The notes beneath the pieces were generated by a model. That model did no database searches and was not told the DNA's origin. It saw nothing but the letters and a program-made list of their open reading frames with translations. The position numbers were made by a program, and so were the translations under genes. Below, piece after piece: positions 42,799 through 53,900 of a stretch of 64,000 bases of DNA. This DNA comes from Phoronis australis (lineage: Eukaryota > Phoronida > Phoronidae). How positions within the stretch are numbered: position 1 is the stretch's first letter; each line of letters opens with the position of its first letter. Location of the stretch: assembly GCA_002633005.1 (NCBI GenBank), contig NMRA01000293.1:271198-335197 (forward strand), given 5' to 3'.

Positions 42799-44130
42799 TA
42801 AAGGCGAAGGCAACCTTTTTTCATGTCATTTTTAACAAAAATAAGGTTCGTTGATTATCCCAGACATATTTTTCACTTATTTACTGCTTTTCGTAATTTT
42901 ATTAAATATTCGTAGTCTACTCCGGAAGTGAAGTTTTGGGAGGCAAGAATTCTGCGCCAATTTCTTTTCATATAGTCTGACTGTGAGAGCTCTTGAGTCA
43001 GTCATTGTTCTACCTCGGTTGTGATAAGTTCGGTCGTCGTTTGCTTTTGCTTACGAGTCAGTTAACATGCCATGCTGTTGCAGCGTACTGGGGCGTACTC
43101 ATTATCGTCTCACATACAGAGGAAGAACTGTCCCACTTGCCGAGTGTCCCACGACACACTCCCACTGGAGGGTGATCTGAGCACCCAAACTGCTTACATC
43201 CCGCCGTGTGACTCCCTCACCACACACCTGGCACCTTCCAAATAGCTCCAACACAAGTTCACAATAAACTTATCAAACTTAGGCTAACCGATCTGTTCAT
43301 TGGATGACGAACTGTTCTCTTCACTGGGTGTATGGGCCTGTATTCACCCCCACTACTCAACATCGCTGCAGGGCTGCTTACAGGCTCTGGACTAGAGACA
43401 ACAGCACAGGGCGAATCACTGCTAGTTCCCGGAATTGCACGCAATGGGGTACGTTTGGAGGCACGGGTGACAGTAGATGAAGTGCCTCCAGTCACTGTAT
43501 ATAGTGGCCACAGCTCGCGAGGCTTCTCGCTTCAAAAACTCACTTCTCGGGGTTGGCGACGGGGCACTGCCGGGAATCAACAACGACGGTATGGTACCCT
43601 TCTTCAGGCGTTGTTTCACAGGGACCGCCATCAATTCAGCGTACATATCTGTCATAATCTGATGGCAGAAAATGCTTGCCACACACTCGGTAACCCTCCA
43701 CTGCTTTGTACGTTGCGTGGACGGGTAGCGCTGCGTTCTTCACATGAACGAGCTAGCCAAGGACGGCAAAGTGTGTCATCCTTTGGAAAGCGACGCAAGG
43801 TACCCAAAGCGCGTGTGAGACGATACTGAGTACATCCCAGCACGCAGCAACAGCGTGGCATGTTGACTAACTTGTAAACAAAAGCAAACGACGACCGAAC
43901 TTATCACAACTGAAGTAGAGCAATGACTGACTTGACAGCTCTCACAGTCAGACTATAGCGAAAAGAAATTGGCGCGAAACTCTTGCCTCCCAAAACGTTA
44001 CTTCCGGAGTAGAGGACGAGAAATTAATCAAATTACGAAAAGCTGTAATTAAGTGAAAAATGTGTCTGGGATAATCAACGAACCTTATTTTTATTAAAAG
44101 TGACATGAAAAAAGGTTGCCTTTGCCTTTA
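42799..44130. mobile_element. Fold-back element carrying THAP gene 5' ends in both arms
   Basis: Arms of about 316 bp (42799-43114 and 43814-44130) are inverted copies at roughly 85-90% identity by eye. They begin TAAAGGCGAAGGCAACC and share words such as ATAAGGTTCGTTGATTATCC and GATAAGTTCGGTCGTCGTTT. Each arm ends in an ATG reading MPCCCSVLG or MPRCCCVLGCTQYRLT, the start of a THAP domain. The spacer holds the rest of the decayed THAP gene on the minus strand. So the repeat is an inverted duplication of a gene's 5' region, not only a simple transposon end. Confidence 0.8.
43150..43861 (-). pseudogene. Decayed THAP zinc-finger gene
   Basis: Minus strand from ATG at 43861. Frame 1: MPRCCCVLGCTQYR...LRRFPKDDTLCRPWLARSC, i.e. 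the C-x(4)-C...FP...W part of a THAP (C2CH) DNA-binding domain. Frame 2: EGYRVCGKHFLPSDYDRYVR, the C-x-x-HF end of the same domain. Frame 3: VPVKQRLKKGTIPSLLIPGS, the usual post-domain linker. A Ser/Pro-rich stretch follows (SPCAVVSSPEPVSSPAAMLS), then LFGRCQVCGEGVTRRDVSSL, a CxxC block seen after THAP domains in some expanded invertebrate families. Two or more frameshifts make it non-functional as read. Confidence 0.78.
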
Positions 44131-45423
44131 ATACGTGTATTTAGGAATCGTGACACGCCTTATTAAAGAACCAAAACAAAATATTCCACTAAAGACAATA
44201 ACCAAAACAAATTTGGTTTAGAAACTTAGATGGCATTACATGGGGATTTAAATACAAAATAATTCCTTCATCTAGCTTAATTTGTTTATGATCCACAAAA
44301 ACTATGTTATGTCTGAACAGTTCTTAATTTAATGCCAACTTTTAAAACTAGACCAAGGAAGAAGCGTCAGGCTATACAGATGGAGAAAACAACTTTTAAG
44401 GCATTAGACAAAATAAGATTCCTTATAGGGCCATCTTGTGTTACCATGAGACTTCTATAACTTCAGGCAGAATCAGCATCACTTACATCTGCTAAGACTC
44501 CATATACTAGATACACAAAGTTCTCAAATCAAGCACTATGACTTAAATATGACTACTCATATATTGTCCAAAATCAAAAAAAAATATATTTAGAAAATCT
44601 GGATTTCAAGTGACTTAAGGACAATTCACACTTATCGCTATTTTCACAAGCACATAAACCATATACTTTTGCGACAAACAATTCCCTGACAATAAAAAGC
44701 GGAAAACAACATACTTTCCCAACCCACCTCAGAGAAGTTAGGGTAGAGCAAGGGGAAAACAATTAAGGACAGCCTTAACTCAACCACAAGTGATGGTCAC
44801 TGGCAAAATCACATATTTCTGCACAACGCATGTAGGCTTCAAATGAGAACACTTGTGGTATCTTGACAAATAGATAGTATAGAGATTTGTAAATGCTTTT
44901 TTAACAAATCAAAAAATAAATCACATCTTGGGTTGTTTCATGAAAAAGACTATGATTTTTTATTTAGATGACTTTTTATTTTACCGATTGATTGAACTTG
45001 CAAACGCACTTGAGACTGTATCCTGAAGTGTTTTGTTCTCCAAATCAAGAATGCTGAGTCTTTCTGATGAGTTCTGTGCCGGTGTCATTGCCAACACAAA
45101 CATAACAATGTGTACACGCGATGTGTTGGTACTTGTATTTTTAGTGAACTGATCCTGGCTCTTTAGACATTACTGATACAGGTCACAACTGGAATCACTC
45201 AACATTTTCAACTGGCTTCATTTTTAGAAAAAGCAGGAAGAAATTGGTGCGTAGTCTTGCGATACGGGTCGTACATCCTGTTGGCTGTAGATGGATAATG
45301 GCAATATTTCTGCTATTGGCTGTTTCATCAAAAAATAAAACTGCGCCTAGGACAGAAAATTTGGGAAGTATTGTCTCCTAGATAGAACTTATCTGTCAAA
45401 TTTTCTAAAAATTGAAGAAGTGA
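44131..45423. other. No recognised feature
   Basis: A+T-rich sequence with short open frames only. Confidence 0.5.
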
Positions 45424-45645
45424 CTTGGTAGAAAATAAAATACAAATACAAAAACAAAAATTGCCACAGTGGCATACAGCACTTGTCAGGTATGTTCAAG
45501 GTATCACATCATCTTCATACTTTGGGATAAATCTGCCAAATTTCATGAAAGTCCTGCAAGTGGATAAGGAGATACAGCAGTGGACAACGGCGGTCGGACG
45601 AGATGACGACAATATGCACCCACACACTTGTAGACATAAAAGTAA
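45424..45645 (+). repeat. 3' end fragment of the composite repeat
   Basis: AAAATTGCCACAGTGGCATA, then CCAAATTTCATGAAAGTCC, GGAGATACAGCAGTGGACAA and GACGACAATATGCACCCACA reproduce the last subunit and terminal hairpin region of the arrays at 25.1-26.6 and 47.9-50.6 kb. Confidence 0.65.
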
Positions 45646-46327
45646 GAAAAATCCATCTGCAGTTTGAAAGCCTCCACCAGATGGGGCTCTATAGCTGTAC
45701 TGGTAAGCAACACTTCAAAGATGGACAATTAATGAAGATAAATGATGAATTCACTAGACAGGATCAAGCAACACATATGTATGAAATGCTCATTTATATT
45801 GTCACTAACAGTGACCAATTTCTCCTTTACGTATTTTACAGTATTTTTGTCCATGTGAAGAGCATTATGGATTCACCTTAGTCTCACAGTACTTTTTTTC
45901 AGGACCGAAATTGAATTTCAAAGATGTCTTTACATAAACAAAATAGTGTCAGTTAGCTCTTCTACTTGAATCATTCTCACATCTTCAAAAGATTGTTAAT
46001 GCTACATACAAATCAATTTATCCAGTGAATGACAAGACATAATTTCCCAAATTTCGAGAACAATTGAGATTAATATCAAGTGTATGACAATGACTGGTAG
46101 CTGTGCACTAAAAGAGCTCCAAACATTTTACTTGATAGAACAGAAACTGACTCTTGTAAGTGACCCGGCTTAGAATCTGTGCTCACAGAACCTCTCAAAG
46201 AGCCACTATAAATCTGCCCACCGTCACAAAAACTTTTGCTTCAGACAACTTCCTATTCTGAAATTAGTTTTAAATTATACCTTAATTAAAGAAGAAGTGG
46301 TTCCAGGATTTCAATATAGAACTGGCG
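45646..46327. other. No recognised feature
   Basis: Nothing supported. Confidence 0.5.
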
Positions 46328-46590
46328 TTTTGTTACTGCCTCAAACCAGTGGACTTGCCATGGAAGATCATTTTGTTACAGCCTCAAACCAGTGGACTTG
46401 TCATTGCAGATCATTTTGTTACTGCCTCAAATCAGTGGACTTGCCATGGAAGATCATTTTGTTACAGCCTCAAACCAGTGGACTTGTCATTGCAGATCAT
46501 TTTGTTACTGCCTCAGACCAGTGGACTTGTCATTGCAGATCATTTTGTTACTGCCTCAGACCAGTGGACTTGTCATGGCAGATCACTTTA
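46328..46590. repeat. 43-bp minisatellite, 6 copies
   Basis: CCTCAAACCAGTGGACTTGTCATTGCAGATCATTTTGTTACTG-type units in tandem. Because 43 is not a multiple of three and each unit lacks stops, all three plus-strand frames are open and repeat the same peptides in shifted order. The open frames are thus a by-product of the repeat. Confidence 0.94.
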
Positions 46591-47654
46591 TAAGCAGAGT
46601 CTTGAGGAATAACATATTGTCAGGTAGGTCTTTCCAAACCCAGAAATCAATTCTCACCCAAGTAAGGAAACAGTTGAGGACAATTTTATAGCCGTAAGTG
46701 GCGTCGATCAAAAGTTGGCTTCTTAGACAGAGCGCAGGTTTAAAGCCGTTTTAAATTCCAATCAGCCACCTAGTAAAAATTTTGGTAGATGTTTTAATAA
46801 AAAATCAAGAATAAGCTGATGTACATAGTATGGTTTTTGATTTTTAACATTGATGTGAATAAATAAGCTAAAAACTACAAACATTGGTTACATAATGAAG
46901 ATAAATAACCGTGCGCATTGATATACTCAGAGGATTTACAAATGCTAATCACAATTAACAATACCCTGAACTACATTAGTACAATTAGAAACAACACAAG
47001 AAACCGAATTAGATGTCAATAGTGTTTTGACAGCACTTATTGCCCAGTCATGTCAAAGTACTTTATTCGAGGAATAGCACATTAACTGGAAAACTGTGGT
47101 ATTTGGTAATCAGCTGGCGATGAAACACACGTTAAGTAGATTAACTATGACTAGTTCCACAGTCAAAGAGAAAATCCAAGCAATAGATGAAGTGGGTCGG
47201 TGGGCGAGAGCTAACTTCTAAGTTTCACTGACAATCAAAATCTGCCACTGGTTTGGCACATTAAGCTTAAAAATAAAATTTAAAGATAGCAACCCGGAAG
47301 TAAACAAAACAAATTAGACTGGAGTATTCAAAAAATGATGAAAACAGTTTTGAAACATATTCAAAACCAACTATCGTTTGGGAAATGGCCCTTTGTCAAG
47401 ATGAATTCAAGTTTCTGTTTTTACTTTATTTATCTAAAACGTCATCAAATCCATACCTTTGACGTCTCAGGCTGTAACTGTGCAAATGTCACAGAAAACA
47501 AATTTTGGTTGAAAAACAACCACCACTATTGAGAAAGTAGTGTTAGGGATTACCTTTCCTTTTCATTAGCTGAATAGGCCACAAAAATTGTCTGAGGACA
47601 AAGGGAATCTCAGTGGTTATCAGTGTAAGCCAGATATTCTCTACATGGATGGCA
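46591..47654. other. No recognised feature
   Basis: Nothing supported. Confidence 0.5.
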
Positions 47655-47945
47655 ATTTTGCCCTCTTTCCAGTGATTCTTGAACTTTGCACGGTTAATAT
47701 TGCCTATTTCTAGAATTTAGGACAAGCTCCGACTATGAGCAAAATAATTAATTTTCCACTGTACCAAATTGGAGAATTTTTACCATACTATGTCTTTGAA
47801 ACGATTTCAGTACATTATCAACTAATACAGATAAAAATGGTTGTCTTTTTTCAAGGTTTTCTTACATCATTGTGACTGCCCATTTTTTCTGTGATGATGG
47901 CCACGATACCTAACTTGAACATGGCAAAGCATTTATTTGGTGTAA
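47655..47945. repeat. Dispersed repeat, family B copy 2
   Basis: Matches 50625-50935 along its full length (TGCCTATTTCTAGAATTTAG, ACGATTTCAGTACATTATCA, AACTTGAACATGGCAAAGCA) in the same orientation, so the pair flanks the composite repeat B as direct copies. The first half also matches 12234-12410. Confidence 0.82.
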
Positions 47946-50562
47946 TGAATCATAATCAAAAATTAAAGAGAAAACAAGAGTAACACGAAGTGTTGAAATG
48001 CGCCCACGAATGCACCATGTTTATTTATATAAAAAAATGGCCACTAGATGGCACAAAATATGTCAAATCCATCTGCAAACGTTTCTTTGATAGAAAGCAA
48101 ATTTTGTAAAAATCCGTGAAGGAACTTCAGGGAAACAGAGGAAAACGTAAAATGATGAAATTGCCACCGAGGGGCACAGCGTTCCACGAATCCATCTGAA
48201 AGTTGTCATCCATTGTCAAATACACATATTATGCAGTTGCTTTAGGAAAAGCACCTATGGGTGCAAAAAAACTGCCACTAGGAGGCGCCACAGAAGTCAA
48301 AATTGGAATATCACCGTCAATTACAATCATCCTCAGAGTCAGGTTCGGTTGATAGAGGGACGGACGCCAAAAACAAGCCATTAGATGGAATAAAATATGT
48401 ATAATCTACACAAATATAGGAACATGTCATCGTGTCATTAATAGAAAGCTATATACCAAATTTAATAAAAATCCATCAAAGAACTTCAGAGAAACAGAGG
48501 CAAATGTCAAAAAATTAAATTGCCACTAGGGGCACAGCGTTCCTCAGATTCCTCTGAAAGTCACAGTGGTCCGTTGCCAACTTCATATAAATACATTTGC
48601 TAAATTTAATACAGATCCTGTAGTGGGTTTAGGAAATACATTCATGAGCCCAAAAAAACAAAACTGTGACCAGCCAGTGCCAAAGTAGTCAAAGTCATCA
48701 GAAAATTATCGTCAATTGTCCTCTTCTTCACACATGCCAATTTTCATCCTTAAAGTGGTCTGCTTTAAAGAGGGGCGGACGCCAAAAAACATTCAAAAAC
48801 ACTCAAAATGGCCACTAGGTGGCCCCAAAAAACCCCGAATCCATCCAAAAACAGGAGTATGGCATCATCTCATTAATACATGCTTATGTGCAAAATTTCA
48901 GGAAAATCNCATTTATTTGGTGTAATAAATCATAATCAAAAATTAAAGAGAAAACAAGAGTAACACGAAGTGTTGAAATGCGCCCAGGAATGCACCATGT
49001 TTATTTATATCAAAAAATGGCCACTAGATGGCACAAAATATGTCAAATCCATCTGCAAACGTTTCTTTAATAAAAAGCAAATTTTGTAGAAATCCGTGAA
49101 GGAACTTCAGGGAAACGGAGGAAAACGTAAAATGATGAAATTGCCACCGAGGGGCACAGCGTTCCACGAATCCATCTGAAAGTTGTCATCCATTGTCAAA
49201 TACACATATTATGCAGTTGGTTTAGGAAAAGCACCTATGGGTGCAAAAAAACTGCCACTAGGAGGCGCCACAGAAGTCAAAATTGGAATATCACATTCAA
49301 TTACAATCATCCTCAGAGTCAGGTTCGGTTGATAGAGGGACATACGCCAAAAACAAGCCATTAGATGGAATAAAATATGTATAATCTACACAAATATAGG
49401 AACATGTCATCGTGTCATTAATAGAAAGCTATATACCAAATTTAATAAAAATCCATCAAAGAACTTCAGAGAAACAGAGGCAAATGTCAAAAAATTAAAT
49501 TGCCACTAGGGGCACAGCGTTCCTCAGATTCCTCTGAAAGTCACAGTGGTCCGTTGCCAACTTCATATAAATACATTTGCTAAATTTAATACAGATCCTG
49601 TAGTGGGTTTAGGAAATACATTCATGAGCCCAAAAAAACAAAACTGTGACCAGCCAGTGCCAAAGTAGTCAAAGTCATCAGAAAATTATCGTCAATTGTC
49701 CTCTTCTTCACACATGCCAATTTTCATCCTTAAAGTGGTCTGGTTTAAAGAGGGGCGGACGCCAAAAAACATTCAAAAACACTCAAAATGGCCACTAGGT
49801 GGCCCCAAAAAACCCCGAATCCATCCAAAAACAGGAGTATGGCATCATCTCATTAATACATGCTTATGTGCAAAATTTCAGGAAAATCCGTTGAGAACCT
49901 TTGAATAACAGACATAAATGTAAAAAACTAAAATTGCCACTAGGAGCTACACCAGTAGTTGGATCCGCCTGAAAGTCATTGTCTATTGATAACTTCATAT
50001 AAATTTACTTGCTAATTTTAATAGGGATACTGCAGTGGGTTTAGGAGATAAAGCTACTGGCACAAAAAAATGCCATTAGGAGATGCCACACTAGTCAAAG
50101 TTGTCGGAAAATCGTCAACTGTCCTCTTCACACAAGGACATATATATGCCATTCGAAATCATCTTTAGAGTGGTTTGGTTGATAGAGGGTTGGACACTAA
50201 AAAACTCGATAACAGTAAAAATGGCCATTAGGTGGTGCAAAATACCTCGAATCTATCCGAAAATGGGAGGATAGCGTTGTTTTAATAACAGATACCTAAG
50301 TGCCAAATTTCATGAAAATCCCTGGAGGAACTTTGAAGATACAAATGTTAATGTACAAAACTAAAATGGCCACTAGGGGGCACATCAGTAGTCCGATCCA
50401 TCTGAACTTCAATGTCATCTGTCATCAGTGTAATGGGAACACATCTGCCAAATCTCATCAAGATCCTGTGAGGGGTTTAGGAGATACAGCTGCGGAAACC
50501 GGAAGGACACCCACGCAGAAATGACGGCAAAATGCACACACATATATGTGGGCGCATAAAAT
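47930..50562 (+). mobile_element. Composite repeat B with CTCF-like motifs, duplicated across an N
   Basis: Same family as 25083-26590. Starts ACAAGAGTAACACGAAGTG-TTGAAATGCGCCCACG (47969) and ends GTGGGCGCATAAAAT (50548-50562), inverted to the start. Cores include CCACTAGATGGCAC (48041), CCACTAGGAGGCGC (48275), CCACTAGGTGGCCC (48812) and CCACTAGGGGGCAC (50370). Segment 47930-48908 is repeated as 48910-49888 with an N between, so the real element is probably about 1.65 kb. Confidence 0.78.
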
Positions 50563-50624
50563 TTCCGTTGTCCACCATGTTCATATTTCTTCAAGGCCTG
50601 TTTGTGTTTTCAATCTGCAGAGAG

Positions 50625-50935
50625 AGAAATTTTGCCATCTTTCCGATGATCTTTGAATTTGGGACAGTTAATATTGCCTATTTCTAGAATTTATGACAAG
50701 CTTCGACCTCGAGCAAAATAATTAATTTTCCACAGTCCCAAATTGGAGAATTTTTACCATACTATGGGTTCGAAACGATTTCAGTACATTATCACCCATT
50801 ACAGATAAAAATGGTTCGTCTTTTTCAAGGTTTTCTTCCGTAGTTGTGACTGCCCAGAATTTTTCATTCTTTTGTATGATGGCCATGATACCAAACTTGA
50901 ACATGGTAAAGCATTTATTTGCTGTAATTCATCTT
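50625..50935. repeat. Dispersed repeat, family B copy 3
   Basis: Direct copy of 47655-47945 on the other side of composite repeat B. Differences are scattered substitutions and a small insertion near 50860. Confidence 0.82.
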
Positions 50936-53900
50936 TAAACAAAAAAGAGAAAATAAAATTTCCGTTGTCCACCATATCCAGAGTTATCCAAGGCCTCTTC
51001 TGACCTCTTGCGATAATGAGTTTGAAGTTAGCCACGTCAAGTTTGGTTTCCTCACAGCAGATAATTATACATACTTGGAGTCAAAAATATTGCCCATAGA
51101 GTCAATTCAGCAGACATGCATCACACTCATCTAATGATGGTAAGACATCATATGTTTACAAGAAACTTTGTCAAATTTTATAAAATTGCATCAAGCGAAG
51201 ATGCAGAGGCAACACACGTTAATAAAATTGACAATAAGGGGCACGTCATCTTTATAAAAACACATCTGCAAACTTTCATGAAAATTCTCCAAGAGATTTT
51301 GGAAATCGAGCAGGGAGCGTGGGATTTCAAAAGTGAAAATTCAGATAAATATAAACCCTAACACGAGAAAAGTGAAATTTTCTCAGTGGTTAAGTTACAT
51401 AGTATCATTGAACATGTCAAACACCAAGGAAATTATATTGTATTTCAGAGTGAATTGCAAGTTAATTTGCCACATCCTGGATCATAGTTCTGAGCCTATT
51501 GCAAATCATCTTTCCATTTTTGCAAATCGAGATCCTTCGAAGTACATAAGGCTGTTTATTGTCTTTTGGCTAAAAATCAGTCTGCGGATGCAACATGTAT
51601 TGTTTGGAACAAATAAGGTAAATTGTGTGTGTGAACAGAAAGTTATCTTGTTATAACAACTTGAATATTTGTTACTGTAACTGACATCGGTTTATAAAGA
51701 GTGTTTAGTGATTGTGTAGGAGTGCAAGTAAATGTACATTTCACAAGAGACCCCAATAACAATCCAAAATTGTTCCCGAAACTGTCTAATTACGACAGAT
51801 TCACCGTCTCAGGAAGAAGTTAAAAGAAGACAATCATATTAAAATAATTTATTTTCGATAAACAAAAAGTACAATAAATTACAGACTGTAATTATCAGGT
51901 TGTAATTATCAGGTAAAAGTACACGACTACATTCCGCAAGTAAATCTTGACGCGAACTCTTTTGTCTTGCACAGCGCTGAACGTGGACCCAAAGCCATTT
52001 CAACATAATTCTGCAGAATTATAGGAACAAATTCTATCCTCAATAGATGGCATTGTGTGATGACAACCTTGAAGCAGTTGGAGGAGTTGAATCTCATCAG
52101 CCATTTACACGACGAGATACTACTCTCCACTGCACCAAGGCATCAGTTTGTGAAGCCGGTTGAAACTGCATCAGCATATGAAGGATACCATCAAATCTCA
52201 CCAATCTTGGACAAAATAATTGACAAATTGCCCTTTTTTGTCATTGAAAGGCATTTACCTTTCCAAAATATTGTCCAATGATTGCTGTAGTCCCGAACTT
52301 GAACTTGCAGAAGTATTGATTTGGTGCTACATGTCCTTCATGGAAAAATGAGAAAACAAAATTTGTCGACCCAATTATCAATTGTGTTCTAAATTGATGG
52401 CATTTTCCATAATAGAACTCCGTTCTCGACCAACATTGTTCGACATTCCAATGCACCAAGACTTTCAATTTACAAAAAGCCCCCCCCCCCCGCAATAAAT
52501 GATCAGTGTATGAAGGATTACTGTACTGAGGCATCAGTACCCAATTTATGATTACAGTTCAGTGTATCAAGACATTACTTCGCCAAGCATGACCGTTCGA
52601 TAAAAGAAACATCCAGTTATGATCACTGATCACACGTCTTAAACAAGATAAGAATGGAAGCATAACCTCAGAACTCAGTTACTAGGAGATAAAACCAAGG
52701 ACAAATTTACAAGTTCACAATGAACATGTTTATGCCGTTCCTCAAAGCAAGATATTAGGAAGGTCGGAAACTAGAATTGACCAAAAATTTTATAAAATCT
52801 AGCAACATTCAACCACTTAAAAATTTCTGAAAGTTGACCACAGGCAACAGGAGTCTGCAAAGAACATCAAGGCATCAATGCCCATACTCCACCAGGACAC
52901 AACAGTACCAAATTCAACACTGCAATGTAAAAGCAGTCACATGTGCAACACTGGGAGTGGGGTGCAGAGATAACCCAGTTCCAGTTGACCAATCATCAAC
53001 TACTCCAGTCACTTACAGACCATGTGACACTTAACTGTCCTATCAGACAAGGAACTCAAAGGGCATCAGCTGAACAACTTGACAAATTTGCTAAGTGAAA
53101 CTGCATTAAATTGGATATTCTTCCACAAAGCATTTTATCATGCCTGATCCATTTAAAACTGGTTTGAAACTAGAAATAGAACGCGAGTGCACTTCCTTAG
53201 TTTGAATAGCAAAACTCCAGACTTCTTCAGGGTTACTTTTTGCTTTTCACCTAGATATAAATCCCACGGCAGAAGTGTCATTGCTTTAACTTAGACCAGT
53301 TGTTTAGTCTAAAGCTGAATGTTAATCACCATGACCAAATATCAGAGCAGGCATCTCACCCAGGGTAGAGTTGTCAGTTTTACCAACTTCATGATAACAT
53401 TTAGCAGGGTTTCTAGGTCACCAGGGAAGTTACACTGGAGTGTAGACTAAATGCCATGAGAACATACCAGTAGTTGATCAGCTGATGTTTTTCACTGAAG
53501 AATGTTTCTCAACAATAAAATATAATTGATGGTGGAGCAGTAATCACAAACTTAGGAATATTTTGACTAAATGAATCTGTGGCTTTATCATCATACCATT
53601 AATCACCTTCTCATGAAAAGGACCAATAATCTTTGTTGCCTCTTTTGTAGTTCTAACCTCCTTTGGACTTGCAAGTTTAATAATTACCAACCTTTACATT
53701 CACTAAGCCACGCCCATTAAGACAATCAGCTGCCAATCACACTAATTGAGCACTGTCAGTTAATCAGACCAGTCCAGGGGTCTGTGGACTTATCACCATT
53801 ATCTCACGCCATACCTGTGATCCCAGGATGAGTAGATACCAACCTGCACTGTTCACAGTGATAAACCAGCCAATGGAAAGCCAACAGGTGCCAGCAGCCA

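Noticed and set aside
43332-43829. 165-codon plus-strand open frame opposite the THAP remnant
   Set aside because: Antisense shadow of the THAP pseudogene, whose minus-strand frames carry the recognisable motifs.
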